From: a virus
DNA: 33,739 nt
Reading direction: 5' to 3' (one strand)
Virus record (IMG/VR): IMGVR_UViG_3300025652_000262
Coordinates: 1-33,739 of that record
Below, piece by piece: positions 12,271 through 22,124 of this stretch; position 1 is the stretch's first letter, and each line of letters opens with the position of its first letter. Position numbers and translations under genes: made by a program. Under the pieces are notes generated by a model. That model searched no databases. It was given only the letters and a program-made list of their open reading frames with translations, and was not told the origin of the DNA.

Positions 12271-15200
12271 CTATTCTCCTAATGTTTGGTCTATAAACGC
12301 TTGTTGTTGATTACGTTTTTCTGAACGTTTAATTCTACTTTGTATTTGATTATAAGGAATACGCAAAGTTATTTCTGCTGCTCTTTCTGGATTTTCAACA
12401 AGTTGTTTTACTTGCCTAATACCTCTACCAAAAGGAAACATAGTATAAGCTGTATAATTTGCAAACTTTTCCGTTTCTCCATTTAATAATTCCCATGCTG
12501 AATCTGGTATTCTAGCTATAGGAGGTTTTAATAATTGTAATGCTCCAAGTTTGCTACCCCAAAATGCAGCATCTCTTTCTTTTTTATCACCATATAACAA
12601 ATCACCCATTGATTGAAAATAATCAAGTGGTGGTGCTAAAGATGTATCAAATATGCTAAACATAAAAGCACTAGCTAATGCAAATAAAAATAAATCTATT
12701 GTATACAGTCGCTCAAAGCGTTCATATGATTCAGTACCTTTTTTAAAATTATATAATTCAGCTTGTCTATAAAATTCTTTTCTAACTCTTATTGAATTAA
12801 AAACAAACAATTTAAATCTAGATAACACTTTACCTAATGATGTACCCATAGGAAAATTTCTATATGCATTATTATATAAAAATTGACTTATTTCAATTCC
12901 TCGTTGCCCCATGTCAAATACAAAATCATCTGCAATAGTTAGATCTCTACCAGCCTCACCAAATTTCTCTATAGCTTGATGACTATGTGCTATCATAGCA
13001 TTTAATCTATTAATTCTTTCACTATTCTGCATAATAAAAGAACCATATTCTACCATTACATCGTATACTTTATATTTTTTAGCAACATCTTTTACATTAG
13101 GAACATCTGGATTATTTCTATTTTTAATAGCCCTTATTATTTCGTTAGAAAAATCTTTTATATTAACGCCAGCATTCTTTAAACTTTTTCTTAAATTAGT
13201 ATTTACTTCAAATTCATTTTGTATAAAACCATCAATAACACCTTTTTCTTCATAATATTTTAATATGTCTGCTCTGTTTTTTACAAGCTGACCATTCCCC
13301 AACTTAACAACATACTTACCATTGCTATTTTGCAATAAAACTTTTTTAGTTCTTTCTGGCATAAAAGCAGCAAGAAAGTTTTTTGTACCAGCTGTACCAG
13401 CTGTCATCATACTTCCGCTAAATATATTAGTAGACCATGTACCAGTATTAGCTAATAAACTCATTAACTGATATTGAGCTTCTAATCTACCTATGTCATG
13501 TATTTTACGACTAAAGTACTCTTTTCTTAAACTAGCATCTTTAGGAGCGTTTTTAATAAAAGGGACTGCACCTTTAAATTTAGACTGAAATAGCTTTTCA
13601 AATCCTTTTACAACTTGCTCATCAGATACTAAATAAAACAAATTAAGTTTATCTTTTAATTTTAAAGGGTCTGTACCTGTAGTCATAGATTCAGAAAAAT
13701 ATGTCTGATGTCCTAATATTCTTTGCAGATATAATTTAGTAAAATCTGCCCAGACTTCTATAGGGTTACTATAGTTACTACCAATAAGATTATTTAATTC
13801 TTTATCACTAGGCTTATAATTTCTCATTCTATATAACATATTATCTATTTCATAATTGCCAACTATTTGGGATGCATTTTTATAATAACCTCTAATAATC
13901 ATATCAAGATATTCCTCAAGAACTTGAGGACTCTTATCATATCCAACCATATCAGTTTCCCTAGAATGTAATACAGATGCTAAACTACCCGCTTCTGACA
14001 TAGATACATCTAAATCCTTTTCCGTTATTATAGATGATTCAATAATTTCATCTACAGAAAACAACTCTTGTATATTTTCTACTTTAAGTTGTTGTTTAGT
14101 TAAATAAGTATCTCTAGCAATTAAAGCTTCTTCTTCACTTTTACCAGATGCTTTAGCTGTTGCGTAAACTTTATTAGCTTTTTCATTTAACCATTCTAAC
14201 ATTTCTTTATTAGCTTTTTCAGTAGCACCAAAATTAATATGAGGCATATATTTATTAGGTTCTATTTGACCTATTCCCTTAAAGCTAGACCTAACTTTTA
14301 ATCTATAATTTTTTTCGTTTTTAAGAGGCGATTTTGACTGACGCTTAAGTTGTATTATTCTTTCAATAATACGTTCTCTTTGATACCTTTTTAAGCCATC
14401 TACGCCTACTATAGAAATAATTTTAGGATTATTGATGTTGTGGTCTATTACAGTTTTTCTAAAATGTTTTAAATCCATAGAACCATCTTTATTCCATTTC
14501 ATATATTGATTTAATTTTCCATTTGTTTTTTGATACCAAGAATTAAAATCACTATCTAATTCCCAAACTCCGTCTGCATTTGATACTTTATTATTACTTA
14601 AATCTTTTGTGTATATCCACTTATCACCAACATTATTAAAAAAAGTAGTAATTTTAGCATTAGTTTCTTCAACAAGTTTTAATAGTTTTTTATTAGTAGG
14701 TCTTATCCCATCTTCTCTATAACTATATAATGTTTCCATTAAATTAACTCTATCTTTCATAGACATAGGGCTAAATATTTTATCTAGATCTTTATATAAA
14801 CCATTTACCCCTTTTTCAAAATCTATATCTACGTTAGTAAACCTTTCAGCAGCATCATGGTATCTCATAATTCTACCAATAGGACTTGTAAATAAATATA
14901 CTTGCTTGTTAACTAATCCATCCTTTGTCAAAACAGGAGCAAAATAAGATGGATATTTATTTATCATTCCCATTCCTGTCATTGTTTCACTTAAATAGCG
15001 AGGGTCAAGTAAATAAAACTTTTTCTTTATTGACATGTCGCCATCTACGCTTTGAAGACCTTTCCAGTATTTATTAATAGCGTGTATATCTTCTATAGTC
15101 ATCGTAGTTGAGTCTCTAGGCACTACGTTACCTGATAAAATAGAAGTAAAATTAACAAACCAAGCATCAAAATTATCTCTAATATAATCATTGTTTTTTA

Positions 15201-18200
15201 AAAACCTTTGAAATTCCTTTACTTGCCTAAAGTCTTCTTTTGTATATGCTTTTTTAGTTAAAGCATCTGACATTATAAATTCTTGCATTGTTTTAAAAGG
15301 TTGCTTTTCAACATCTTTAAACATTTTATATTTTTCTTTATCAATATTTAATGTTACATCTTTAATACCAATGTCTTGTAATCTATATCCTAATTCATTT
15401 ATATTTTTATAATAATTAGCTTTCAATTCAAATGGTATAGATTGAGAAGTATGAATAGCTTTGTAAAAACCATTTTTAAAATATTTGTTATTTTTTTTAG
15501 GTATACCTGTTATAGGACTTAATAATAAATTGTGATAATAGTTTATTAAAGAATCAGGTAAAATACCATATTTTCTAGCTAATTTTTCTAACTTACCTGA
15601 TGTTTTTAAAATCTCACTATCTATAACGCTTTGGTCTATAAACTTATTTTGACCAGAAGAATCAACAATCATTTGTTTTAAATTTTTGTTCTCTTTATTT
15701 AACCTAGGTATTAATTCTTTTATAATATTGCCTTTAATACCACGTTCTGCCAATGCTTGATGTATGTCCAAAAAATCATTAGTTAATGTTTCAAGTGATA
15801 CAATATTGCCATAAGACTTACCTATAAAATCCATTATAGCTCCATAGTCTTTATCTCTTGACATATTAATTAAATGTCCAGAGCTTAATATATCTGCTTG
15901 ATTGCCTAATATTTCTAAATTTTGCTCTATCCACTTCATCATTTGTTCAGTTTTTAAACCAGTAAGTTTGTTACTTACCAGTTTGATAGGAAGATACTCT
16001 AAAGTATCTTTGTAATTTTGTCTAATATTATTAAAACTAAGATTTTCTACATTAATTCCCATTTCGTGCATTTTTTGCACAATTTTGACATTAGGATTAT
16101 CTACATTAGAGTTAGCTATAGTTTTATCATTAATAAATTCTACTGTATGACCTAAATCAAATAAATCATAAAGTTCTGATACTTTAAATGGACTTATTCT
16201 ATATTCAGCATTATTTCTACTATCACTTGCTAGTCTAATAACGTTAAATAATTTATCATTATCATTTCTAACAATACCACGCTGTCCTACTGCTAATCCT
16301 ATATCATCTATATAAGATGAATCTACTGTAATCTTACCTATTTCACCTTCACCTAAAAAACCTATAGAGCTATCACTATTGCCTAATATTTTCATTCTAG
16401 CTTGGTTTACTTTTAATATTCTTTTAGAATCTTCTATAGCACCAAGAACTGTATTATGTCCAAATCTTGACACTTGACCATATCCAGCAGTTGAGCCTTC
16501 ACCAAAATTAGATGCTACTATCTTCCCCTTACTATTTGTTATAGTCATTTCAAACAATGTATCAAACAATAACTTTCTAAATTCTGTATAAGGTATTATA
16601 GTAGGGTCAGAACTAGCATCTGCACTAGAATTAACTATTAGCGTACTTAAATCTTTAAATACTTTATATCTATCATAACCATATAGCTTACCATCTTTTA
16701 GTTTAATATCTGCTTTATAAGATTGCTCATTAATATCTTTTGGAGAGTATTGACTATCAGGAGGTAATTTAAAATCAAAGCTAAATGAACCACCATTTTT
16801 ATTTATAAAATCATGCCAACCTTGTATAGTTATCTTACCAGATAAACCCAAACCTAAACCATCTTTACCACTTACTGATTTTTTAGCTACTTCTAGTCTA
16901 TGTGCAGGACTATATTTAAATAAAGCTAGAGCAAGATCTCTAGAACTATTATAATCTGCATCACCTTGTTTTTTATTATAGCCCATATACGCATCTAAAT
17001 CAGCATTCATATCAGAATCTTTAAATAAATTTTGTATTGTATCTAAATACTCAGGGTCATTCTCCCAATGTTTTCTTTCAAATGCTATATCTGGCTTAGA
17101 ATAAACATCTAATAATTCTGGATTGATGCCTTGAAATATCTTAACTGAGTCTGAATCTTTGTCTGCACCCCCTTCATACATATTATCTGTGTGGTGAGTA
17201 AATGCACCAACACCTCTCTGATTAGTAAAGCCTCTGAAACGTAATACCCTGATACCTGACTGACTGTCTGCAGGTACACGAACAACGAGCATATTAAAAA
17301 CTTTGTCCCAATCTTTAATCTTGTCAGGGGAAAAGTTCCTAGTATATTGCATCCAAGCTTCGCCAAGATTGACTCGCTTGTTGATATCTTCCATAGTAGC
17401 TTTGCTATTATTTTTTTGTAAAACATTTAATTTTCCTTGGTATATAGCTTCTAAATCTTTTTTTGGTATATATTCAATATTAACTTTAATGTTTTTTGCA
17501 TAATTATCTAAATATATTTCACCTTCTCTAATATTTCTTGTTTTTTTCGCTGGGTCTATATCTACTGCATGCATCATATCTGGAGTAAAAGCTTTTAACC
17601 ATGATTTAGCAGCAGTAGGTACAAATGGATTTATAAATCTCTTTACTAAATACTTTCTTAAAGAATTATGGTAGTTATCCTTAAATAAAGTATTTCTTGT
17701 AACATATGTACCCCTCATTGCTTCATTAATCATTTGATTTGATTCGTGAAAATATCTGTAGTCTGTATCGCTATCAAATTCAAACTCTTCCTCTAAAGAA
17801 CCTTCTCTGTCTAATTTATTTAATTTATCTAAAAATAAATAAGACAACTCTCTTGTTTCTGCAGTTGGTTCCTGTAATACAAATTCTTTTACAAAATCCA
17901 TTGGTAATTCAAAAATTCCTACATCTTTAGATAATATTATATTAGATAAATCTTTTATATCTCCATCTATTTTATATTTTTCAACAGCTTCAATAGCTGT
18001 TTCGCTACCTTTTAAACTAGGCTCTATAAAACTATCATAATATAAATCAGCAAAGTTTAAAAAATTATAATCACTAGATGTATTAAAATTCTGTAATGGA
18101 GCAGTTGCACCACTTACAGCTTTTACAGGGTCTTCATATGTTCCTGTATTAATACGCATTGCGTTTAAAGGTAAATCATAAACAGAAACATTGGGATTGT

Positions 18201-20778
18201 TAAATTGCATAGGTTTTAATGATTTTTCATTAGGGTCACCTACTTCTAATAAATTAGATTGTAATGTGCCTCTTAACTTTGCAGAGCTATCAAAAACAAC
18301 AAAATCTATATCATTGTCCATCATCCATTTATTCCAATTTTTATCTGCTCTTTGTAATAATGATTTAGTTAATAAAGCGTTATTACCAATTTGTCCTGCA
18401 AATACAGGTTTTAAATGCCCTGCTTGTGGATGGAATCCAAATGCTTTTACAGTATCATCAAACATAGCGTGCCTTGCTATAATACCACCATCAGTATCAC
18501 TATTACCTGTAGTATCTATATCATTAACAATAACAAGTCTCATCATACCAGATGGTCTACTATTTATAAAGCTTAATGCACTAGCTTCTGCAGACCTATC
18601 TGCATACAATTGCATACGTTTATTATAATCTGCTACAGATTTAGCATAACCTTTGTTTAGTAATAAATGTATATTAGAAAGATCCCTTGGGTTTTGTTCT
18701 GATATAAAATTATTTAAAATAGCATCATGTAAAACATTTGATACAAATTTACGTTCAAATAAAGCAGCTACATCTGATTTATTTTTTTCTGGCATACCAG
18801 ATTCTTTAAAATCTTTTACAAGCATATCATTGTAAAATGATTCCATTAATTTTCTATCACTATTTACACTTAATAAGTCTAATATATTGTCTTTAGTATA
18901 AACAACTCCTCCAAAATTGTCTATTAAAGGAGCAGCTATTCCAGCTGTTTTGTCTTTTATACCACTATACAAATACATGCCTTGAGACTCTAATCCCTTA
19001 TCAATATCATATCTTTTAAGATTATCAATCTCATGAGACACTATGCCCATATCATTTTTTTGAGTAAACAATTTATGTAATGAACCATCTTTATTTTGAA
19101 GATGTGTAATCATTTTAAATCTACCTTGACCACCAAACCATAAATTATTTATAGGTAAATTATAATAAGATTCTCCTAATGATACTCTTTCTACTTCTTG
19201 ATTTTTAACTTCAGTTACATCTATTAATCCAGTATTTTGTTCTTTTAAAAACAATACGCTTTGAACAGGAGTAGTATCGTGATACCATTTCTTTTTTAAT
19301 CTAGCCTCATATTTATTAAATAATTTATCACCTAATATATTTTTCATACCTTCTGCAAAAACTTCTATTTCTCTAACCCCTGTTTCAGAATTGTAACTTT
19401 TCCTTGTTACATCAGAAATAGAATCTTGCAATGCATCTGGTGTAGAGTATTTATCAGATACGTCTTTATATATTATCTGAGTTAATGCTTTAGTTTCTTC
19501 ATTAGGTTTAATAACTGCACTATCAGTAGTATCTATTTTTTCATCATTAGGTATATCTTTATTTACTACTATTACTTTTTTAAATTCGTCTAATACATCT
19601 CTAGTATAAAATAAATCTGCTGTTTCGCTGTATCTATCCTTTAATAATTTTTGGTCACCTATTGGGTCACTACCATCTCCAAAACTTGGATTTTTTTCTT
19701 GCAATCTTTTTATTGCATCTTGCTCATGGTTTATCTCTGGATAATTTCTTCTTAACCAGTTTAATGCTTCTCCACCAGCACCTGATACACCATTTCCAAA
19801 TTCTGCTTCTCCAATATCTTTAGATATAGGTGCATCATATAATATATAATCTTGAGCTTTTTTATCTAACTTATTAAAATCACTTGACCTTTTAGGATTC
19901 ATAACATCTCTTATATCTCTAGAATAAGTATTGTCTTTAGTGTACCAATTAGATGCTTCTTTTTCATAAGCTGGTCTGGTGTTATAACCAAAAAATCCAC
20001 CTAATAAATAATTATATATTTGTTGTTCTGCTGGTTCTTCTCTAAGGGTACTAGGCAATCCCATAAAAGCAGATGCTACACCTGCTCTTAACATTTTGTT
20101 AGCTTTATCTACTTGTTCTGGAGTACCTTTATATAAATTACCTACAGATACAAAATTTCCTATACCTCCAAATACACCACCTGCCACAGCACCCCCAACA
20201 AATGCATCAGCCATTTCATCTTGACCTTTCCAAACACTACTTACTGCACTAGCAGCCCCAAGCCCTAAACCTTCTTCCAATATTTGTCTTTGAACAGAAC
20301 CTGCTCTTAAATAATTTGCTACGTCTCCACCAACATTATCTATTAATTTACCCACATCTTTTTTAACTGCCCTAGATGCAACCATAGGTAATGAAACTTT
20401 ATCTAATAAATTAATACCAGCATCTACTGCTCTGTATAAACGTGAACCGCTGTATTTAGCAAATAGAGATAATGGAGCTTTCATTATACTAGGAGCAAAA
20501 CCAGCTAAATGACCTAATTGCCTAAAGATTGCCTCTCCTGTTGTTCGAGGTTCTCTAGGAATTAAATCCATTGTAGTTAAGCCTTCAATAAAACCAGACT
20601 GAGCTTGTTGAAATGCTCTTCTTAAACTAAAATTACTTTCTAGTCTTTTAAAATTTACGCCTTGTTGTTTTGCTAATTCTTCCAGCACATCAAGCTGGTC
20701 ATCATTAAACATATCAGGGTTAGAGCGATATGTATTTATTAGGTCTTGTACTTTTAAACCTTGGTAATAATCTGACAA
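12271..20778 (-). CDS. Giant 2835-aa virion protein, candidate packaged RNA polymerase
   Basis: Residues 1-90 share a domain with the 21468-22115 protein. A Gly/Ala-rich hydrophobic stretch (about 171-212) is typical of ejection proteins. Around 763-834, DGG (763-765), K790, K805 and DFVVFDSSAKLRG (K834) resemble the lysine-bearing first double-psi barrel of crAss-like phage RNA polymerases. RVPADSQSGI (from R1167) followed by GGADKDSDSV (D1206, D1208, D1210) resembles the second barrel with its DFDGD metal triad. A membrane-like segment lies near 2690-2710, inside a C-terminal region like those of large polyvalent phage proteins. It starts with TTG directly after the in-frame stop of the upstream gene, AAGGA being 9 bases away. 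Probably injected into the host; polymerase activity is inference from motifs. Confidence 0.65.
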   Translation of the reverse strand: MSDYYQGLKVQDLINTYRSNPDMFNDDQLDVLEELAKQQGVNFKRLESNFSLRRAFQQAQSGFIEGLTTMDLIPREPRTTGEAIFRQLGHLAGFAPSIMKAPLSLFAKYSGSRLYRAVDAGINLLDKVSLPMVASRAVKKDVGKLIDNVGGDVANYLRAGSVQRQILEEGLGLGAASAVSSVWKGQDEMADAFVGGAVAGGVFGGIGNFVSVGNLYKGTPEQVDKANKMLRAGVASAFMGLPSTLREEPAEQQIYNYLLGGFFGYNTRPAYEKEASNWYTKDNTYSRDIRDVMNPKRSSDFNKLDKKAQDYILYDAPISKDIGEAEFGNGVSGAGGEALNWLRRNYPEINHEQDAIKRLQEKNPSFGDGSDPIGDQKLLKDRYSETADLFYTRDVLDEFKKVIVVNKDIPNDEKIDTTDSAVIKPNEETKALTQIIYKDVSDKYSTPDALQDSISDVTRKSYNSETGVREIEVFAEGMKNILGDKLFNKYEARLKKKWYHDTTPVQSVLFLKEQNTGLIDVTEVKNQEVERVSLGESYYNLPINNLWFGGQGRFKMITHLQNKDGSLHKLFTQKNDMGIVSHEIDNLKRYDIDKGLESQGMYLYSGIKDKTAGIAAPLIDNFGGVVYTKDNILDLLSVNSDRKLMESFYNDMLVKDFKESGMPEKNKSDVAALFERKFVSNVLHDAILNNFISEQNPRDLSNIHLLLNKGYAKSVADYNKRMQLYADRSAEASALSFINSRPSGMMRLVIVNDIDTTGNSDTDGGIIARHAMFDDTVKAFGFHPQAGHLKPVFAGQIGNNALLTKSLLQRADKNWNKWMMDNDIDFVVFDSSAKLRGTLQSNLLEVGDPNEKSLKPMQFNNPNVSVYDLPLNAMRINTGTYEDPVKAVSGATAPLQNFNTSSDYNFLNFADLYYDSFIEPSLKGSETAIEAVEKYKIDGDIKDLSNIILSKDVGIFELPMDFVKEFVLQEPTAETRELSYLFLDKLNKLDREGSLEEEFEFDSDTDYRYFHESNQMINEAMRGTYVTRNTLFKDNYHNSLRKYLVKRFINPFVPTAAKSWLKAFTPDMMHAVDIDPAKKTRNIREGEIYLDNYAKNIKVNIEYIPKKDLEAIYQGKLNVLQKNNSKATMEDINKRVNLGEAWMQYTRNFSPDKIKDWDKVFNMLVVRVPADSQSGIRVLRFRGFTNQRGVGAFTHHTDNMYEGGADKDSDSVKIFQGINPELLDVYSKPDIAFERKHWENDPEYLDTIQNLFKDSDMNADLDAYMGYNKKQGDADYNSSRDLALALFKYSPAHRLEVAKKSVSGKDGLGLGLSGKITIQGWHDFINKNGGSFSFDFKLPPDSQYSPKDINEQSYKADIKLKDGKLYGYDRYKVFKDLSTLIVNSSADASSDPTIIPYTEFRKLLFDTLFEMTITNSKGKIVASNFGEGSTAGYGQVSRFGHNTVLGAIEDSKRILKVNQARMKILGNSDSSIGFLGEGEIGKITVDSSYIDDIGLAVGQRGIVRNDNDKLFNVIRLASDSRNNAEYRISPFKVSELYDLFDLGHTVEFINDKTIANSNVDNPNVKIVQKMHEMGINVENLSFNNIRQNYKDTLEYLPIKLVSNKLTGLKTEQMMKWIEQNLEILGNQADILSSGHLINMSRDKDYGAIMDFIGKSYGNIVSLETLTNDFLDIHQALAERGIKGNIIKELIPRLNKENKNLKQMIVDSSGQNKFIDQSVIDSEILKTSGKLEKLARKYGILPDSLINYYHNLLLSPITGIPKKNNKYFKNGFYKAIHTSQSIPFELKANYYKNINELGYRLQDIGIKDVTLNIDKEKYKMFKDVEKQPFKTMQEFIMSDALTKKAYTKEDFRQVKEFQRFLKNNDYIRDNFDAWFVNFTSILSGNVVPRDSTTMTIEDIHAINKYWKGLQSVDGDMSIKKKFYLLDPRYLSETMTGMGMINKYPSYFAPVLTKDGLVNKQVYLFTSPIGRIMRYHDAAERFTNVDIDFEKGVNGLYKDLDKIFSPMSMKDRVNLMETLYSYREDGIRPTNKKLLKLVEETNAKITTFFNNVGDKWIYTKDLSNNKVSNADGVWELDSDFNSWYQKTNGKLNQYMKWNKDGSMDLKHFRKTVIDHNINNPKIISIVGVDGLKRYQRERIIERIIQLKRQSKSPLKNEKNYRLKVRSSFKGIGQIEPNKYMPHINFGATEKANKEMLEWLNEKANKVYATAKASGKSEEEALIARDTYLTKQQLKVENIQELFSVDEIIESSIITEKDLDVSMSEAGSLASVLHSRETDMVGYDKSPQVLEEYLDMIIRGYYKNASQIVGNYEIDNMLYRMRNYKPSDKELNNLIGSNYSNPIEVWADFTKLYLQRILGHQTYFSESMTTGTDPLKLKDKLNLFYLVSDEQVVKGFEKLFQSKFKGAVPFIKNAPKDASLRKEYFSRKIHDIGRLEAQYQLMSLLANTGTWSTNIFSGSMMTAGTAGTKNFLAAFMPERTKKVLLQNSNGKYVVKLGNGQLVKNRADILKYYEEKGVIDGFIQNEFEVNTNLRKSLKNAGVNIKDFSNEIIRAIKNRNNPDVPNVKDVAKKYKVYDVMVEYGSFIMQNSERINRLNAMIAHSHQAIEKFGEAGRDLTIADDFVFDMGQRGIEISQFLYNNAYRNFPMGTSLGKVLSRFKLFVFNSIRVRKEFYRQAELYNFKKGTESYERFERLYTIDLFLFALASAFMFSIFDTSLAPPLDYFQSMGDLLYGDKKERDAAFWGSKLGALQLLKPPIARIPDSAWELLNGETEKFANYTAYTMFPFGRGIRQVKQLVENPERAAEITLRIPYNQIQSRIKRSEKRNQQQAFIDQTLGE

Positions 20779-21468
20779 TTAATATGTTCCTTCATAATCA
20801 CCAGCTTTTTTAGAAGCCTGTACTTGTAAATATGGTAATAATCCCATTATTAAATAACTAGGTAGACCTGCAAATGGTCTAGCTAATGCTAGTAATTTAG
20901 ATGCTTTACTCATCTTACCAAAAGCTTTTGTATTTTTAATTAACCTAGCCCCTCTTCTACTAGCATCTATTTCTTCAGCTAACATAGGCAAAGAAGTTGC
21001 TAAATTTATATTAGCAGCAGTAGATGCTACTTCTTCATTAGGAGCTAACATAGCTAATAAAGATGCTGGGTTAAGTTGTGTTGCAACTCTAGAAGCCATC
21101 ATTACAGGTTTTAACCTTTTATAATTTGGATTTCTATATTGTTCTGCATGTCCTAATTCATGAGCAGCAAATCCATATCCACCCCTAGCAAACGATGCTT
21201 TATTCTGACTAGGGTTATATGCGTTTGCATTACCTTTCATCATATCTTCAAAAGGATTGCCAGAACTTCTATATTGATTTATTTTTAAACGAGGATCTTG
21301 TGCTTTTGCATTTCTAGCTAATTCACTTGTAAATGACTCATCATAACCACTTAAGCGATTTTGCATTAAAACGTTTAATAAATTACCACCAATTCCAGTA
21401 GCATATATAGGTAACTGCGTACCTAATCTATCAGTAAAACTATTTCCTTGATGCTCTTGCTGATGCAT
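20779..21468 (-). CDS. Virion-cassette zincin-like protein (HELGH), 229 aa
   Basis: GFAAHELGHAEQYRNPNYK gives HExxH (H103, E104, H107), and APNEEVASTAANINLA further on could supply the third ligand. Two moderately hydrophobic stretches follow (about 130-160 and 190-220), the last ending in KKAGDYEGTY. The N-terminal GGNLLNVLM resembles a segment in the 22125-22766 protein. It starts on the stop of the upstream gene (TAATG). Its own stop is in frame with, and immediately before, the TTG start of the giant gene. Probably a virion-packaged or maturation protease-like protein; activity unproven. Confidence 0.6.
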   Translation of the reverse strand: MHQQEHQGNSFTDRLGTQLPIYATGIGGNLLNVLMQNRLSGYDESFTSELARNAKAQDPRLKINQYRSSGNPFEDMMKGNANAYNPSQNKASFARGGYGFAAHELGHAEQYRNPNYKRLKPVMMASRVATQLNPASLLAMLAPNEEVASTAANINLATSLPMLAEEIDASRRGARLIKNTKAFGKMSKASKLLALARPFAGLPSYLIMGLLPYLQVQASKKAGDYEGTY

Positions 21469-22115
21469 TAATACATTACATTTCTTGGGCGTTCAGAAGT
21501 AGGAGCTATACCCATTTGTTGCATTTGCTCTAACATTTCTTGAGTTTCTCTATCTTCAGACTGCAAAGCTAAACCAATAGCAGCACCACCACCACCATAA
21601 GTAAAAATATCTTCATTGTCTCTATAAAAATCTCTAGCTCTACTACCTATATCTCTCATTCTATCTTTAAATCCACCTCTAGAATATTGTCTAAAAGTTT
21701 GAGGAAAAGGTAAATTACTTACAGCTCCTATATTTTGACCAGCCATACTCATTTCCTGTGCTTTTCTTCTTACTGCATCAATAGCTCTGCCAGCTCCTTT
21801 TGCACCTTTATATAAACCAATTCCACCTACACCTATACCAGCTAATGAACCAAATCCACTTGCTATAGCATCAATAGCAGTTTGTCCATAAACAGTTTCA
21901 CCTCTTGAACGAGGCTTTAAAGAATTAGGAAGTAATCCTAATGTTGCTGTATTTCCTAATGAAAAAGCTAAATTTTTTAAAGGTTTCGATTCTCTTTTAA
22001 ATTTATTACCTGTTTTAGCAGCTAACAATGCAATCATTTCTGCTTCTTGGTCATTATACTTACTAGGAGTTTTGTTATAATCCTCAATAAGTTCTCTTAC
22101 TTTTTTATAATCCAT
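21468..22115 (-). CDS. Ejection-type internal virion protein, 215 aa
   Basis: The N-terminal 40 residues (KVRELIEDY...TGNKFKRES) match the start of the giant protein in spacing and key residues. A Gly-rich hydrophobic stretch follows (GFGSLAGIGVGGIGLYKGAK, about 88-107), then an Arg-rich segment (GGFKDRMRDIGSRARDFYRD) and a second Gly/Ala segment (YGGGGAAIGLALQ). Such mixtures are typical of podovirus ejection proteins. The shared N-terminus may be a targeting domain. No enzymatic motif seen. Confidence 0.6.
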   Translation of the reverse strand: MDYKKVRELIEDYNKTPSKYNDQEAEMIALLAAKTGNKFKRESKPLKNLAFSLGNTATLGLLPNSLKPRSRGETVYGQTAIDAIASGFGSLAGIGVGGIGLYKGAKGAGRAIDAVRRKAQEMSMAGQNIGAVSNLPFPQTFRQYSRGGFKDRMRDIGSRARDFYRDNEDIFTYGGGGAAIGLALQSEDRETQEMLEQMQQMGIAPTSERPRNVMY

Positions 22116-22124
22116 TTTAATATC

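Noticed and set aside
17109-17426. 105-aa minus-strand ORF inside the giant gene
   Set aside because: Alternative frame of the same strand over the RNA polymerase-like motif region; no binding site or family.
18191-18628. 145-aa plus-strand ORF within the giant gene
   Set aside because: Antisense shadow of a motif-bearing coding region; AT-rich codon bias leaves long antisense frames open.
11640-21560. CTCTATCT copies in the right arm
   Set aside because: At least three copies lie inside minus-strand coding sequence and are best explained by Arg/Asp codons; not counted as boundary motifs.
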